From contig CM051456.1 of assembly GCA_028274465.1 (NCBI GenBank), forward strand, positions 68,992,753 through 69,056,752: a stretch of 64,000 nt of DNA, in the 5' to 3' direction. The translations under genes were made by a program, and so were the position numbers. Below are positions 10,197 to 21,268 of this stretch, piece after piece. The stretch is from Plantago ovata (lineage: Eukaryota > Streptophyta > Magnoliopsida > Lamiales > Plantaginaceae). Position 1 is the first letter of the stretch; every line of letters begins with the position of its first letter. Under the pieces are notes generated by a model that did not search any database, was not told where the DNA came from, and saw only the letters and a list, made by a program, of their open reading frames with translations.

Positions 10197-11305
10197 TCTA
10201 AAATGTTTGGGCACGGTAATGATGATTGGCGCCCACGCTCCTAAACTTAATAAGATCTGTGTCAACATAAGTGACTTTTTGGGTGGAGATAATAACAGAT
10301 GTGCATCTAATGAAACGATGTAAATGAAGAATGAAGATAACGTAACATTGTAAACTGTAAACGGTACTATTGTAAGTGAGGCAACCAAATATATCGTAAA
10401 ATTTGAAGGAATTTGAAGGTTTTAAATATACTTCATGAAAAAAGAGCATTTACCTTTCTTGCTACCAGCTCCTTTTCTTGCTACCAGCTCCCTTTCTTTC
10501 TTGCTCCGGCTCCCTTTCTGTCCCCCAATCCAAGTATGAGTTGAAAAGGCTTATGCTTGGATTATGTTCTTCATGCATAGTGAGCATAATTGGTGATTCT
10601 AAGCAAATTTTCGTAGGGAGGTTGAGTTTTGTAGCTGATAGAGATTTCTTGTTATTTTCCAACTTGTAGCTTCTGCAAAGAGATTGGACCCCCTTTGGGA
10701 GGGGGGGGGGCGTTTGACCGACTTGCTTAGCCAGGTTAGGTGACTGGCTAGCCCCTAGTCAAATCGGTGTATTTTTAATGAGGGATCAATCTCAGAAGCA
10801 ATCTTGGATTGTACGTACCTTGAGGGAGGATGGATCGTTGCACAATTATCCATCAAGGTGTGCTTGGAAGCGTTGAGGGGGCACACCTTAAGTTTAATAA
10901 TCTGTAAATGATGATCAGATCGACCCCCTTGGTGGGGGGGGGGCGTTAAGCCGACCTGTTCATCTGGGTTAGGTTACCGGCTGGCCCCTTGTCTAGATCG
11001 GTGAAATGTGAGAAATCAATCTCATAAGACAAATTTGAAAGGTACCTCCAATGATGTGGTTGGTCTGGTTTCCATGCTTAAGTTATAGGTTGGCTAACTT
11101 AAGTCGAAATCTCCACGTGCTTGTATTTCTGGCAACTTGGCCAGATGGATGTTTGATCTGTAAGAAATGTCAATGGACCCCCTTGGTGGGGGGGGGGGAC
11201 GTTAAACCGACCTGCTCAACCGGGTTAGTTGACCGGCTAGTCCCTAATCAGATCGGTGTTATTTTTATAGAGGTGTCAGCCTCAAGAACAAAGAAAATGC
11301 GTAAT
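10197..11305. repeat. Three ~120-bp repeats with G runs, 3' of pol
   Basis: Related segments start near 10684, 10917 and 11173. Each has GACCCCCTT, then a G run (up to 12 G), then CG(T)TTRA(C)CGACCTG, GGTTAGGT-ACCGGCTRGCCCC and RATCGGTG. Spacing is about 235-255 bp. They lie between the pol stop (11306) and the minisatellite. No coding potential is seen; 10197-10680 between minisatellite and first unit is AT-rich and unremarkable apart from CTTGCTACCAGCTCC duplicated near 10458-10490. Confidence 0.75.
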
Positions 11306-12626
11306 TTAAAAATGATAGCTCTTGAGATGGATGGCGTTCCAACTATTGGCTATTTGGCGCCCATCCTTTGTTTGCAGCTTGTAGGCTCCATTGCCTACTA
11401 CCTTGGCGATTGGGTAGGGCCCTTCCCAAGTTTTTCGGCTCCAATTTCTTTTGTGTCCTGGAACACTTTGCGTAAGACCCAATCACCTTGTTTGAATGTT
11501 CGAACCCGTATGTTCTTATTGAAATGTTGTGCTGCTTTCTGTTGATAAGCCGCATTCCGAATCAAGGCACCTTCTCTAAGTTCATCAATCAAGTCGAGCT
11601 CATGTTGTAACTCGGTATCATTATGCTGCTCGTCAGCCAATGCGTATCTTGTTGTCCGGAGACCAGCTTCCATTGGTGTTACTGCTTCGGTACCATATGC
11701 CAAGCTAAATGGTGTTTCTCCAGTGGGCGTCTTTGAAGTTTTTCTATATGACCATTGAACTCCGGGGAGTTCATCCGCCCAACAACCTTTGCTTGCTTAA
11801 GTCTCTTGTTCAAGCTGTTCATAATTGTTTTGTTGGTTGATTCTGCTTGTCCATTAGCTTGAGGGAAGCGTGGAGTAGAGAAGGTGAGTTTTATTCCCCA
11901 TCTTTGGCAGAAACTTTGGAACTCATGACTTATGAACTGTGAGCCGTTGTCTGTCACAATCTCGTGAGGGATCCCATACCTGCAAATCACATTTCTCCAA
12001 ATATAGTTTTTTACCTCTTTGTCGCGGACTTGTTTGAAGGCTTCTGCTTCCACCCATTTTGTGAAGTAGTCGGTGACCGCCAGCATAAACACTCGCTGAC
12101 CTGGTGCTGTTGGGAGCTTGCCTACAATATCCATCCCCCATTTCATAAATGGCCATGGAGCTATTGTGGAGTGTAGCTTCTCTGCTGGAATATGAATGAT
12201 CTGAGAGTGCCTTTGACATGGGTCACATCTTTTCACGAATTCCACGGAGTCTTGTCTCATAGTTGGCCAATAGAATCCTGTTGTAAGTGCTCTATTGGAG
12301 AGGCTTCTTGCTCCGGAATGGTTACCGCATTCACCTTCATGCAATTCGGTTAGTATATATTTAACTTCACTAGGAATTACGCACCTGAGTAGAGGCCCTG
12401 AAAAGGATCTCTTATAAAGTTGGTCGTTGTGAATAGTGAAGCGAGCTGCTTTAGCTCTCAATCTTTTTGCCTCATTTTTGTCTGGCGGGAACTCTCCTCT
12501 AGCCAAGTATGATATGATCGGGGTCATCCAATTAGGTTCGGATGAGATTTCAGCGACTGTCTGGCTGGTTGGTTCTTCTTTCCACGTTGCTTTGGACATA
12601 CAATAATGGGATTGATACAGGAGCAA
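11306..12626 (-). pseudogene. Tat element integrase
   Basis: The integrase would insert the cDNA into the genome. The HHCC zinc domain is visible (H-x3-H around HEGECGNHSGARSLS and CDPCQRH), then the catalytic core with Asp in WGMDIVGKLPT, Asp in IVTDNGSQF and Glu in ANGQAESTNK. Beyond KRLKQAK the frame shifts. The C-terminal part, with AYGTEAVTPMEAGL and the GDWVLRKVF motif of the gypsy integrase tail, lies in another frame (11703-11398). After a further shift the frame ends at a TAA at 11306-11308. At least two indels make it non-functional. Confidence 0.85.
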
Positions 12627-13403
12627 TGGTGCTGATGGCCGAGCCCAGGTTTGCTAGGGCGTCGGCATGGCTATTTTCTGCCCTTGGTACCTGCAATATG
12701 GAGAATTCTACAAAGGCAACCTGCAACTCCTTGACCAATTTAAGGTAGGCGTCCATCTTTGGGTCCATAGTTGGATAAGATCCCTGCACTTGATTAACAA
12801 CTAATTGAGAATCAGATTTTACCTGAATGTTTTTAATGCCCATGTCACGAGCTAAATGTAGGCCTGCAATTAGTGCCTCATATTCTGCCTCGTTGTTGGT
12901 TGTTTTAAAACCGCATCGGATGGCTCGCTGAATGAGGTCTCCTTCTGGCGAAGTGAAGACTATGCCAACTCCACTGCCTTTCACATTGCTCGAGCATCCA
13001 CAGAAAGCTTCCATTGCAAATTACTCTTTTCCTGCAAACAAAAAAGTTCTTTTCCTGCTTGAGGCAACTCGGCAGGTGTGAAATCTGCTATGAAGTCTGC
13101 CAGAGCTTGGGACTTGATGGCTGAACGGGGTTCGAATGAAATATCATGCTCGCTGAGTTCAACCGCCCACTTTGTCAGCCTTCCAGAGAGTTCAGGTTTA
13201 TGGAAGATATTGCGGAGTGGATAGCTGGTGATAACTACGATCGGGTGGCACTGGAAATAAGGTCTCAGCTTTCGGGCGCTAGTGACTAATGCGAGGGCCA
13301 ATTTCTCCAATTGAGTGTACCTGGTTTCCGCATCTAACAGTGATTTACTTAAATAGTATATTGGAAGTTGGCATCCTTCTTGTTCTCGAACCAATACCCA
13401 CAT
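12550..13403 (-). pseudogene. Tat element tandem RNase H domains (RT-RNH and archaeal-type)
   Basis: Frame 13403-12981 carries the end of the RT-linked RNase H (PIYYLSKSLLDAETRYTQLE, KWAVELSEHDISFEPR, ALADFIADF). Frame 13014-12550 carries a separate archaeal-type RNase H with conserved acidic positions in TNNEAEYEALIAGL, VKSDSQLVVNQV and NSHADALANLG. The two overlap out of frame, so an indel lies near 13000. The duplicated RNase H assigns the element to Tat/Ogre. The enzyme removes the RNA strand of the hybrid during reverse transcription. Confidence 0.85.
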
Positions 13404-14527
13404 AATGCGGTGTCGGAGACTGCAAGGTACATAAATAGTGTTTCGCCTTTTTTGGCTTGGAGAGCACTGGTGATGTCGTAAGGTAGCGCTTTATTTGTTG
13501 CAAGGCCCCCTCACATTCACCTGTCCATTGAAAATCTTTTATGTTCCGCAAAGTATCAAAAAATGGCTTAGACTTTTCTGAAGATTTTGGAATAAATCTA
13601 CTCAGAGCAGCTAGCCTTCCTGTGAGCCTCTGTACGTCTTTCACACACCTGGGAGATGGAATGTTAGAAATAGAGCGTATTTGATCTGGATTAGCTTCTA
13701 TACCTCTTTGTGTGACCAAATATCCAAGAAATTTTCCTGAAGATACTCCAAATGAGCATTTAGTAGGGTTAAGCTTCATGTTGTATTTGCGGAGGACTGC
13801 AATGGTGGTGCTCAAGGTACTCATCGGCGACCAGGGACTTGACCAACATATCATCGATATATACTTCCATAGTGTCACCTAGCATACTTGAAAACATTCG
13901 ATTAACTAACCTTTGATAGGTGGCTCCGACGTTTTTAAGGCCGAAAGGCATGACTTTGTAGCAGTAGGTGCCTCTCTCTGTAACAAATGAGGTCTTTTCT
14001 TGATCGTCTGGGTGCATCAATATCTGGTTGTAGCCTGAGAAGGCATCCATAAAGCTTAGGAGCTCATGTCCGGCAGTAGCATCCACGAGCATGTCTATGT
14101 GAGGGAGAGGAAATGAATCTTTTGGACACGCCTTGTTGAGATCGGTGAAATCAATGCATACTCTCCATTTGCCATTCTTCTTTTTTACCACTACTACGTT
14201 CGCAAGCCAATCTAGGTAGTGGACTTCACGCACTGAACCAATTTCGAGCCATTTCTAAATCTCTTCGTTGATGACTTTGTTTCGTTCAGGGGCAAATTTT
14301 CTTGTTTTCTGCCTGACTGGAGGATATTCGGGATCGACCTGCAATTTGTGAGTAATAACTTCCGGATCTATTCCTGTCATGTCAGTATGAGACCAAGCAA
14401 AACAATCGTGATTATCACTAAGAAAGGATATCAGCTGGCTCCTTAGCTCCGGCTTCAACCTCGACCCAATCTGAACCTTGTGATCTGGGAAGTCTGGGTG
14501 AATTTGGACCTCATCGAGCTCTTCCAT
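13345..14527 (-). pseudogene. Tat element reverse transcriptase
   Basis: The RT starts around 14527 with a short frame (residues DCFAWSHTDMTGIDPEV, typical of the region before RT). A TAG at 14255-14257 ends that frame. It resumes with WLANVVVVKKKNGKWRVCID, DLNKACPKDSFPLP, motif A FMDAFSGYNQI, MPFGLKNVGATYQRLVN and catalytic YIDDMLVKS near 13850. A frameshift around 13800 moves it to frame 13878-13345, which has KCSFGVSSGKFLGYLVTQRG, RLTGRLAALSRFIPK and FQWTGECEGALQQIK. Catalytic residues are intact but the frame is broken at least twice. Confidence 0.85.
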
Positions 14528-14572
14528 ATCGGGTTGGTCTGGATCAGACGGGGGTTTGAGGTTCTGTATTTT

Positions 14573-15550
14573 CTATAACTCTGCAGATTTTGGCTTTAGG
14601 GACTGCATATAGCAAGTTCTAGCAACACGCTGCTGGCCGGCAATTTCTTTCACTCCCCATTTGGTAGGGAAGCGAATCACCTGATGGTAAGTTGAGGGCA
14701 ACGCTTTTATTTCATGTATCCAAGGCCTGCCGAGGATTGCGTTGTAACTTGACGGACTGTCTACGATCAGGAATTTGGTAGGAAGATTTACACCCTCTGC
14801 GTAAACATGGAGAGTTACGCTTGCAACCGTGTATTTTCTTTCCCCACTAAAACCATAAAGTGTTGTGGGTTGGCGGAGGATGGTAGTTTCCTCTATTCCC
14901 ATTTCTGTCAAAGCATCTAGAAAAATAATATTAGCAGAGCTCCCATTGTCAATGAGAACTCTCTTCGTGAGACAATTTGCAATCGAAATTGAAACAACTA
15001 AGGCATCATCATGAAGACTCACTAACTGTTCAGATTCAGATTCTGTAAAGCAAATAGTAAATTCAGAATAGGAGGCATCTTGTACTCTACGTGCATTAAA
15101 TTCTGGTCTTACCGCTTGCCTGCTATGACGCTTTGCTGTAGAGTAAGAGATGCCACTGATCTCTGACCCTCCAGAGATAACATTGATTACCTTGTTGGTC
15201 GGTGGAGGTTGAGGTTGATCACCGCCCTGCCTATTGGCGAGGGTCTTTTTACCTTTATCGGAGAGGAACTCTGTCAGGTGTCCTCTTTTTAGGAGTTCGG
15301 CCACCTCCAGTCGCAAAGAGATACATTCTGCGGTGGTATGTCCATGATCGTTGTGGAACTCGCACCATTTGTTGGAGTTTCTCTGGTCGGGAGGTGTCTT
15401 TAGCTTTCCAGGCCTTCGAACCCTATCACCCATTCCTTTCATGACTGTTACACATTCATCTGATTCAATGTTTAGGGAGTAAACCGGAGGTGGCGCCCGG
15501 TGATTATCTGCTCTCTTCTGGTGGATCGGCGGTCGATTCGAATTATTCAC
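14573..15550 (-). pseudogene. Tat element gag C-terminus and aspartic protease
   Basis: The 325-residue open frame begins with a gag tail that includes a zinc-knuckle-like CEFHNDHGHTTAEC. It ends with a retropepsin-like protease in which VLIDNGSSANIIFL carries the catalytic D-x-G-S-like motif, followed by NAILGRPWIHEIKALPSTYH, the usual end of this protease in Tat elements. It has no internal stop, but gag upstream is out of frame. The protease would release mature gag and pol proteins. Confidence 0.75.
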
Positions 15551-16870
15551 CGGTCCATGCCTTCTTTCGGTGGAATATGTTTTTGCTCGGTAGTCAGAGC
15601 TCCTTTTTTCAACTCTTCGATCATTTCTGTGCTCCCTGTTATGTCCTGGAATAGATGACCGATGATTGGCATCGTCCTCTTCCCATTTGATTTATGCCCA
15701 GGCTTTGGCGAGCACATCCTCCATTGTTTGACAAGGGTACATGGTGAGTTCTTTATAGAGCCCTGAATTTGGCAGCAACCCTTTTCGGAAAGCATTTACC
15801 GCTGTATCTTTGTTGCGGTTCGGAATTGACACCTTTTCCTCATTAACCTGCCTACATAATCTCGAAGAGAGTCATCAGGATGCTGCCGGACGCTATACAA
15901 GTCGTCCGACATTTTTAATAATTTGCGACTACTGGCATACTGTTCTACAAAGCAATCGATTAATTGTGCAAAAGAGCTAATACAATTGTTAGGGAGATTG
16001 GTATACCATTGTAGCGCCGGACCTACCAGACTGGATCCGAACCTTTGCACATGCATGCTTCCCGGAGATCTCGGGGAATGGCAATTGTGAACATACGTTG
16101 TTTGTATTGAGATACGTGGTCGTCCGGATTCGTCGTCCCATCATACTGCTTCATGGTTGGGAATCTGAACTTGGTAGGCATCTCCACCAACGCTATAGCA
16201 TCCATGAATGGTGAGTCTGCAAAGCTGTTTGGTAAGCTTTTCTTGATCGGGGCTGGCACTCCAGGGATCCTTTGGATCAGTTCTTCAAGGCCTTTGAGTT
16301 TGGAGGCGAACTCCTCATTCTGATTACTACCTGCATTTCAAGTTAGAAGCGTCAGTGAAGGATTGATGCGAGTAATGCCACTTACATTGTGATTTTGCTG
16401 TTGATTATCAGCATATCTTTGAACGCTGATATCATCAAAGGTGACGCTCCGATTCTCTTGGGCAAGAATGGGTTGCGAAGCCGGTCCACTAGGGCGGCTG
16501 GACACTTGAGTGATGGAGTAATGGGAGTCACCCCCTCCGAGTCCTCGAATGTTAGGCGACGGGCTTCAACCTGACGTGGCGGCGGATTGGCTACGTCAGA
16601 ATCCTGGCGAATTGGGAGAGATGAGCCCCCTTACTGGATTTGAAAATTATTTTCTGGCTGAAGGTTGGAGGCAGAATGATTGTGTTGGATCAGCGTTTCG
16701 ACCCTTTCCTTCAAAGCCATGTTTTCCTCGCGGACAACACGGTTTTCCGATTCCAACTGCTGGATTTTGGCAGCATTCTCCTGCATTTGGGCGGCAAGGG
16801 CTCGGAGTTGCGCATTGACGGTACCGGCGTCAAGCTCATTAGTTACGGTCACATTATCTAGGTGCGTCAT
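15547..16870 (-). pseudogene. Tat element gag
   Basis: The likely start is ATG at 16870-16868 (MTHLDNVTVTNELDAGTVN), followed by a coiled coil (AQMQENAAKIQQLESENRVV). Pieces in shifted frames then give the Retrotrans_gag core: PTKFRFPTMKQYDGTTNPDDHVSQ and FGSSLVGPALQWYTNLPNN with SFAQLIDCFVEQY. At least three frameshifts occur between 16630 and 15550. Gag would form the particle that packages the RNA. Confidence 0.75.
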
Positions 16871-16917
16871 GTCGATTTGTTGATTGCTAATCAAATGTCC
16901 TTTTTGATATTGGGTTC

Positions 16918-17850
16918 CCACAGACGGCGCCAAATTGTAGATGCTCAGAAATCCACAATTGATACTTGGAAATTCGCGGGCACCAATTACCTGCGAGACA
17001 AAGGATTAGCAAAACTAAAGCGTGGCGACCTGCAAGATTAGTAATCGAAAGCGTGAGATTCCACTGGGACACCGGTGTGGTGCCGACCGTATGGACTCCG
17101 ACGCTCAAGTTAGCGAAATGGTGATAATAAAGAATAAATTAAACGTGCGATTAGAGTAAATAGAAACTTAGCCAAATCGACGTCGGTGAACAATGAGAAA
17201 TCTAGGTCTCCGGCGGACGGATTGAAACGGTTTAGGGTTCGACGACGAGAAAAGGTTTTTCTCAGGTTCTGGGTGTCCGGCTATGGATTCTTATGGAGAT
17301 GGTTGAATTCGTAGGTGGTGACGTCAGAGTACGGTGGATTCTGTAAGTTTGATTTTTCAGAGAGTCGCTGTGAGTGACGAGCCTGAGCAGTTGTCATTGG
17401 ATCCCCTTTTCTCTTCGTCGATCCCTTTTTAAATTAGGTTTCGTCGACTCTTTCTCCCACTTCCCCGCCGTTAGCTAAGTATGCGGTCCTTTTCTATCCG
17501 TTTCCATAACGTTCCATTGAACGTTGAGCTGAGGCGTCGTGGGCATTGAGGGAGTCAAGGTTTCGGTCCACAAATTGCGACAACCAATTTTGGAGAGGGG
17601 AGCCATTAATGGTTGGCACATTTTAATCCTTATGGGAAGAGGCACCCGCCACTTCACGGACCGCGGCCTTTGAATATAGTTGGCGACCAACATGTAATTA
17701 GCCAATTGGGTCGGACTAATCCGTGTGCTAGTTCGTGGTCGGAGGGTCAAAATTAGATCATCATGAGAGCAATTTTGACTTGTTGTGAAACTTTCTCCAA
17801 ATTGTAGATTGGGTCAACGTATGACCAAGTGATCTAATTTTTGCCAATAC
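16918..17850 (-). repeat. Tat element 5' LTR (right, partial) and primer-binding site
   Basis: On minus the LTR ends with CATCTACA (TGTAGATG at 16936 on plus), followed by ATT and TGGCGCCGTCTGTGGGAA, the candidate primer-binding site at 16933-16916. I do not assign the tRNA. The other LTR end is lost in the gap. No matching LTR exists at the left side of the element. Confidence 0.7.
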
Positions 17851-17950
17851 NNNNNNNNNNNNNNNNNNNNNNNNNNNNNNNNNNNNNNNNNNNNNNNNNN
17901 NNNNNNNNNNNNNNNNNNNNNNNNNNNNNNNNNNNNNNNNNNNNNNNNNN
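17851..17950. other. Assembly gap (100 N)
   Basis: One hundred N, a conventional placeholder for unknown size. The left side is Tat LTR and the right side is the interior of a SIRE LTR, so both element ends and any target duplication are hidden. The join should not be taken as real adjacency. Confidence 1.
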
Positions 17951-18737
17951 CAAGACTTAAAGCTTGAAAAGCTACTTGTGAAAAGTAGAACTTACACGGC
18001 TAAGAAATTAGTTAAGTGTTCTTTCTTTCTTTGAACAAGAACAAGTCTTGACACCAGAAACAATCAAACTTGTTTACTGCAAAGTATTCAAAGTTTTGTT
18101 TCTTAGATTACTTGTTGTAACTGAATAAGTTATAATTAAGTTATCTCATCCCAAACCTCTCTAACTGAAAATACACCCTTTCAGGCGTGATATTCAGGGG
18201 GAACTTAATCGAGCATAGTGTTGCTGATTAAAAGTACCAAGTTTGGTGGAGAACAAGGTTTCGTTCTCTAGTTAGGTTGGAAACGAAGCAAGTGTGCTTT
18301 GGTTTGTTTGAATCGCTTAGAGGTGTTGTAAGGAACCTCAAACTTATCTTAGTGGATTCAGTCCTAGAAAGGACAAAGTGGATTAGTTGAGAGATTACGC
18401 CACTCTCAGATACCACTATAAAAGTGTTTGTGTGATTTACTTACTGTATTTAGTTTTCAGCAAAGCATATCTATCTGTACACAGTCACTCACATCACTTG
18501 CTGAAACTATCACTTACTGACAAAGCACTTATTGTATCAAAGACTTCCGCTCTCTGATTTTAAGTATCAGCAAAACTTGTTACTGAAAAGTAACTTGCGC
18601 TTGTTGAGAAAGTTAAGTATCAGCAAACTCATTACTGAAAGTAATAAGCACTTGCTGAGAAAGTTTTTAAACGACGAAAGTTGAAAAGACTATTCACCCC
18701 CCCCCCAGTCTTTTCTTGTTGTTTAAAGGGACCAACA
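17951..18737 (+). repeat. SIRE-like 5' LTR, right part
   Basis: It matches 37709-38512 of the 3' LTR with few differences and ends GGGACCAACA. Near its end an inverted repeat AAAAGACT / AGTCTTTT encloses a C run (about 18697-18706). The terminal CTTGTTG...CAACAAG forms another small hairpin that runs into the AG before the PBS. Confidence 0.9.
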
Positions 18738-18739
18738 AG

Positions 18740-18751
18740 TGGTATCAGAGC
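18740..18751 (+). promoter_or_regulatory. Primer-binding site, initiator tRNA-Met
   Basis: TGGTATCAGAGC two bases after the LTR end matches the complement of the plant initiator tRNA-Met 3' end, the standard copia primer for minus-strand DNA synthesis. Confidence 0.92.
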
Positions 18752-18849
18752 TGGAGGTTCTTTAACCTTCAGCACTGAACCTAGATCCCCTTAGGTGTTT
18801 TCCGTAAATCACTCTCACTTGATCAGTTTGGTAGTCTTTTGCTGACAAG

Positions 18850-21262
18850 ATGTCTTTAGGAGATGCTCCCTTGCTGAAGCTGGAAAACTATGAAAAATGA
18901 TGAAACAACATGATGCTACATCTTGAGGCCATTAGTGATGAGATGGTTACTGTCATTAGTGATGGACCTATCAAGATCACTAAGGTTGAAAGATGTTTTC
19001 CTCACAAACCACTGAAGCTGGAAAGGAAACTATCTTAGGAGAACCGGTTGATACCGTTGTTCCAAAACAAGAGAGGAATGGACTTCCGACGAAGCTAAGA
19101 GATTCCATCTTGATGGCCAAGCAAGAAACATCATCATTCGATCAACTCCGGATACCATAAAGTGCAAACTGTGGGTGCTAAAACTGCTAAGGAAGCTTGG
19201 AAAATGGTTCACGATCGTTGCGCTGACAAAACCAAGGAGAACAAACTCGAAGTGCTGAAGTTAAAGTTCCAGAACTTTAAACAAGGTACAAATGAGTCAC
19301 TGGAAGACTTGGACTTCAGATTCACAACTCTAGTTAGTGAAATGGCAGCCTTGGGTGTTGGAAATCTTTACTCAGATTCTGAGAAGGTGAAAACCATCAT
19401 CAGAAGTCTGAACCAAGAATGGAGCCACACTCAGAACTTCTACTACAATCAAGGAATGCCAGACATTACACCAACAGAGTTGTTCTCTCATCTTGCTACT
19501 GTCAACTACGAGACAAAGCAAAGAGAAAATGTGTTTGCTGAAAAATTGCAAAACATTGCTCTTGCTGCAAAGCCGTCATCTTCTGAAAAGAAGAATGATA
19601 AAGAGCCTGCTGATGAAAATGCTTTGGTTGTCAAAAACATGAAGAATTAATCAGTAAGGAACTTGAACGGCGAAAAGCAAAAAGCAAAAGAGAAGCTGAA
19701 AAAGCATCTTGGTAACAACTACCATAAGTACAAGAATGAGACTAGCTCGCTGAACAAGCAAGCTCAGCAAGCAACTTCATCAGAAGAACCAGCAGTTGGA
19801 AATGATCTCTGCTTTTACTGCAAAAAGCCTGGACACTTCAAAGCTAATTGCCCTTTGCTGAAAGGCAAATCTGCTGAAAAGAAGAAGAAGTTCAAAAGAG
19901 CTTTTATTGTTGAAGAAAAGAAGAAGCTTCAAGCAAAAATGATGCATTGTGCATTGATACTAGCTCCGAACACAGTGAGGATGAAAGCTCAGACACTGAC
20001 GATGAAGAAGCCACTCTTGACGTAGAGATTGGCAAGGAAGTTTGTGGAATAGCTATGGAAGCTTATCCAGATGTGTCAACTACGAGTTCTGCCTCATGGC
20101 CGGTCAGGTAAACAATCCTACCTCTGACTCAGACTCATAAAGTGAAGACGAGATTGACCTTGACAAGATTCAAGGAGAAATCGAAAGATTTGAGAAAACT
20201 CTGAGCAGACAGCAAGAGAAGCTACAGATTGCTGAAACTCTGACCAAGCAGACTACTGAAAAGTATATCTTGCTGAAGGAAGAGACATAAGAAAAGGATG
20301 CTGAAATAAGGCGTCTTAAGAAGTTGATTACTGAAGCTACAAAGAAGAATTCTCAAATGGCATTGGAATTGGAAGAGTATCAGTCCTCAATTCTAAAGTT
20401 ACTTGCTGAAATTCAAGAGATGAAAAAGATGAAAATCAATTTCAAGTCTTATGCTGATGCAAGTAATACGCTGACTGAACTAAACTCTTATTTGAGAGAT
20501 CCATCTCAGAAAGAAGGTTTAGGAGCAACGTATGAAGGTGATGACGTAATAATCTTAAGTAAAGACAAATCACCGATCCTTTGTACGTGCTACTGATAGT
20601 GGTCAACCAGAACTCTATCAGTTTGGTCAATCTAAGGTTGATGAAACATGCAATCAAGTACCTACGACCGTAAAGCCCGATGTTGCTACTCAAAGTAACA
20701 AGACTTTAAAAGGAAAACAGGTTGCTGAGAAGCAAACTGTAAAGAAAAAGGATGCTGTAAAGCATTCCGCCAAACAAGTTGCTGAAAAGCAATTTGTTAA
20801 GTCAAAAGGCAAGATTACTAAAAGTAATCAGAAGACCTTTGCTGAAAAACCTGAATCAAGTAAGGTTGCTGACACAAAAGCTCAGCATTCTCCGAAAAGA
20901 GGACTCGGTTTCAAAACCAAGCAAAGTCAACTTTTTCACGAGTATAAGCAAATTCAGCAAAGATACTTCAAAGAGATGAACAAAATCAAGCCTAAGAGTT
21001 CTGAAAAGACTCTAAATGCTAGGGCTAAAAGGAACCTTGCTAGAAAAGAACTTACTGAAAAGTATGTTCAGCAAAAAGGTCAACCGAGCAAGACACCACA
21101 TCAGAAAGTAGACTTGATCAGCACGAATCAAAAGTCTTTCAGCTCAAAACCTCCTAGTTCCTCAGCAAGTAGAAAACAAGTCAAAGTTGAAAAACTTAAG
21201 ACTTGGGTTTCCACTGGACGCATTCTTGAACACGTTAATGGACATCCAATATTGGATAATTA
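18850..21262 (+). pseudogene. SIRE-like gag
   Basis: ATG at 18850 (MSLGDAPLLKLENYEK) starts a UBN2-like copia gag. Two adjacent TGA codons follow at once where the second copy (minus, 40767) has Trp-Arg. Further frames give LKFQNFKQGTNESLEDLDFR and a CCHC zinc knuckle CFYCKKPGHFKANC at about 19810. A long Lys/Glu-rich tail follows (20040-21262), with coiled-coil segments such as KLQIAETLTKQTTEK and many AEK/VAEK tripeptides. Several indels (about 19015, 19650, 20025, 20590) break it. Gag would form the particle and bind RNA. Confidence 0.85.
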
Positions 21263-21268
21263 ACTTGT

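Larger units (their letters stand above)
7773..17850 (-). mobile_element. Ty3/gypsy retrotransposon, Tat lineage, with antisense gene
   Basis: Reading on minus from the right: LTR (16936 to the gap), a TGGCGCCG priming site, gag, protease, RT with YIDD, RT-linked RNase H, a second archaeal-type RNase H, and integrase. The second RNase H is diagnostic of the Tat/Ogre group. Between pol and the left end lie G-run repeats, a minisatellite and an antisense gene. I found no left (3') LTR matching the right one, so the left end may be truncated; its limit is approximate. The right LTR runs into the assembly gap. Confidence 0.85.
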
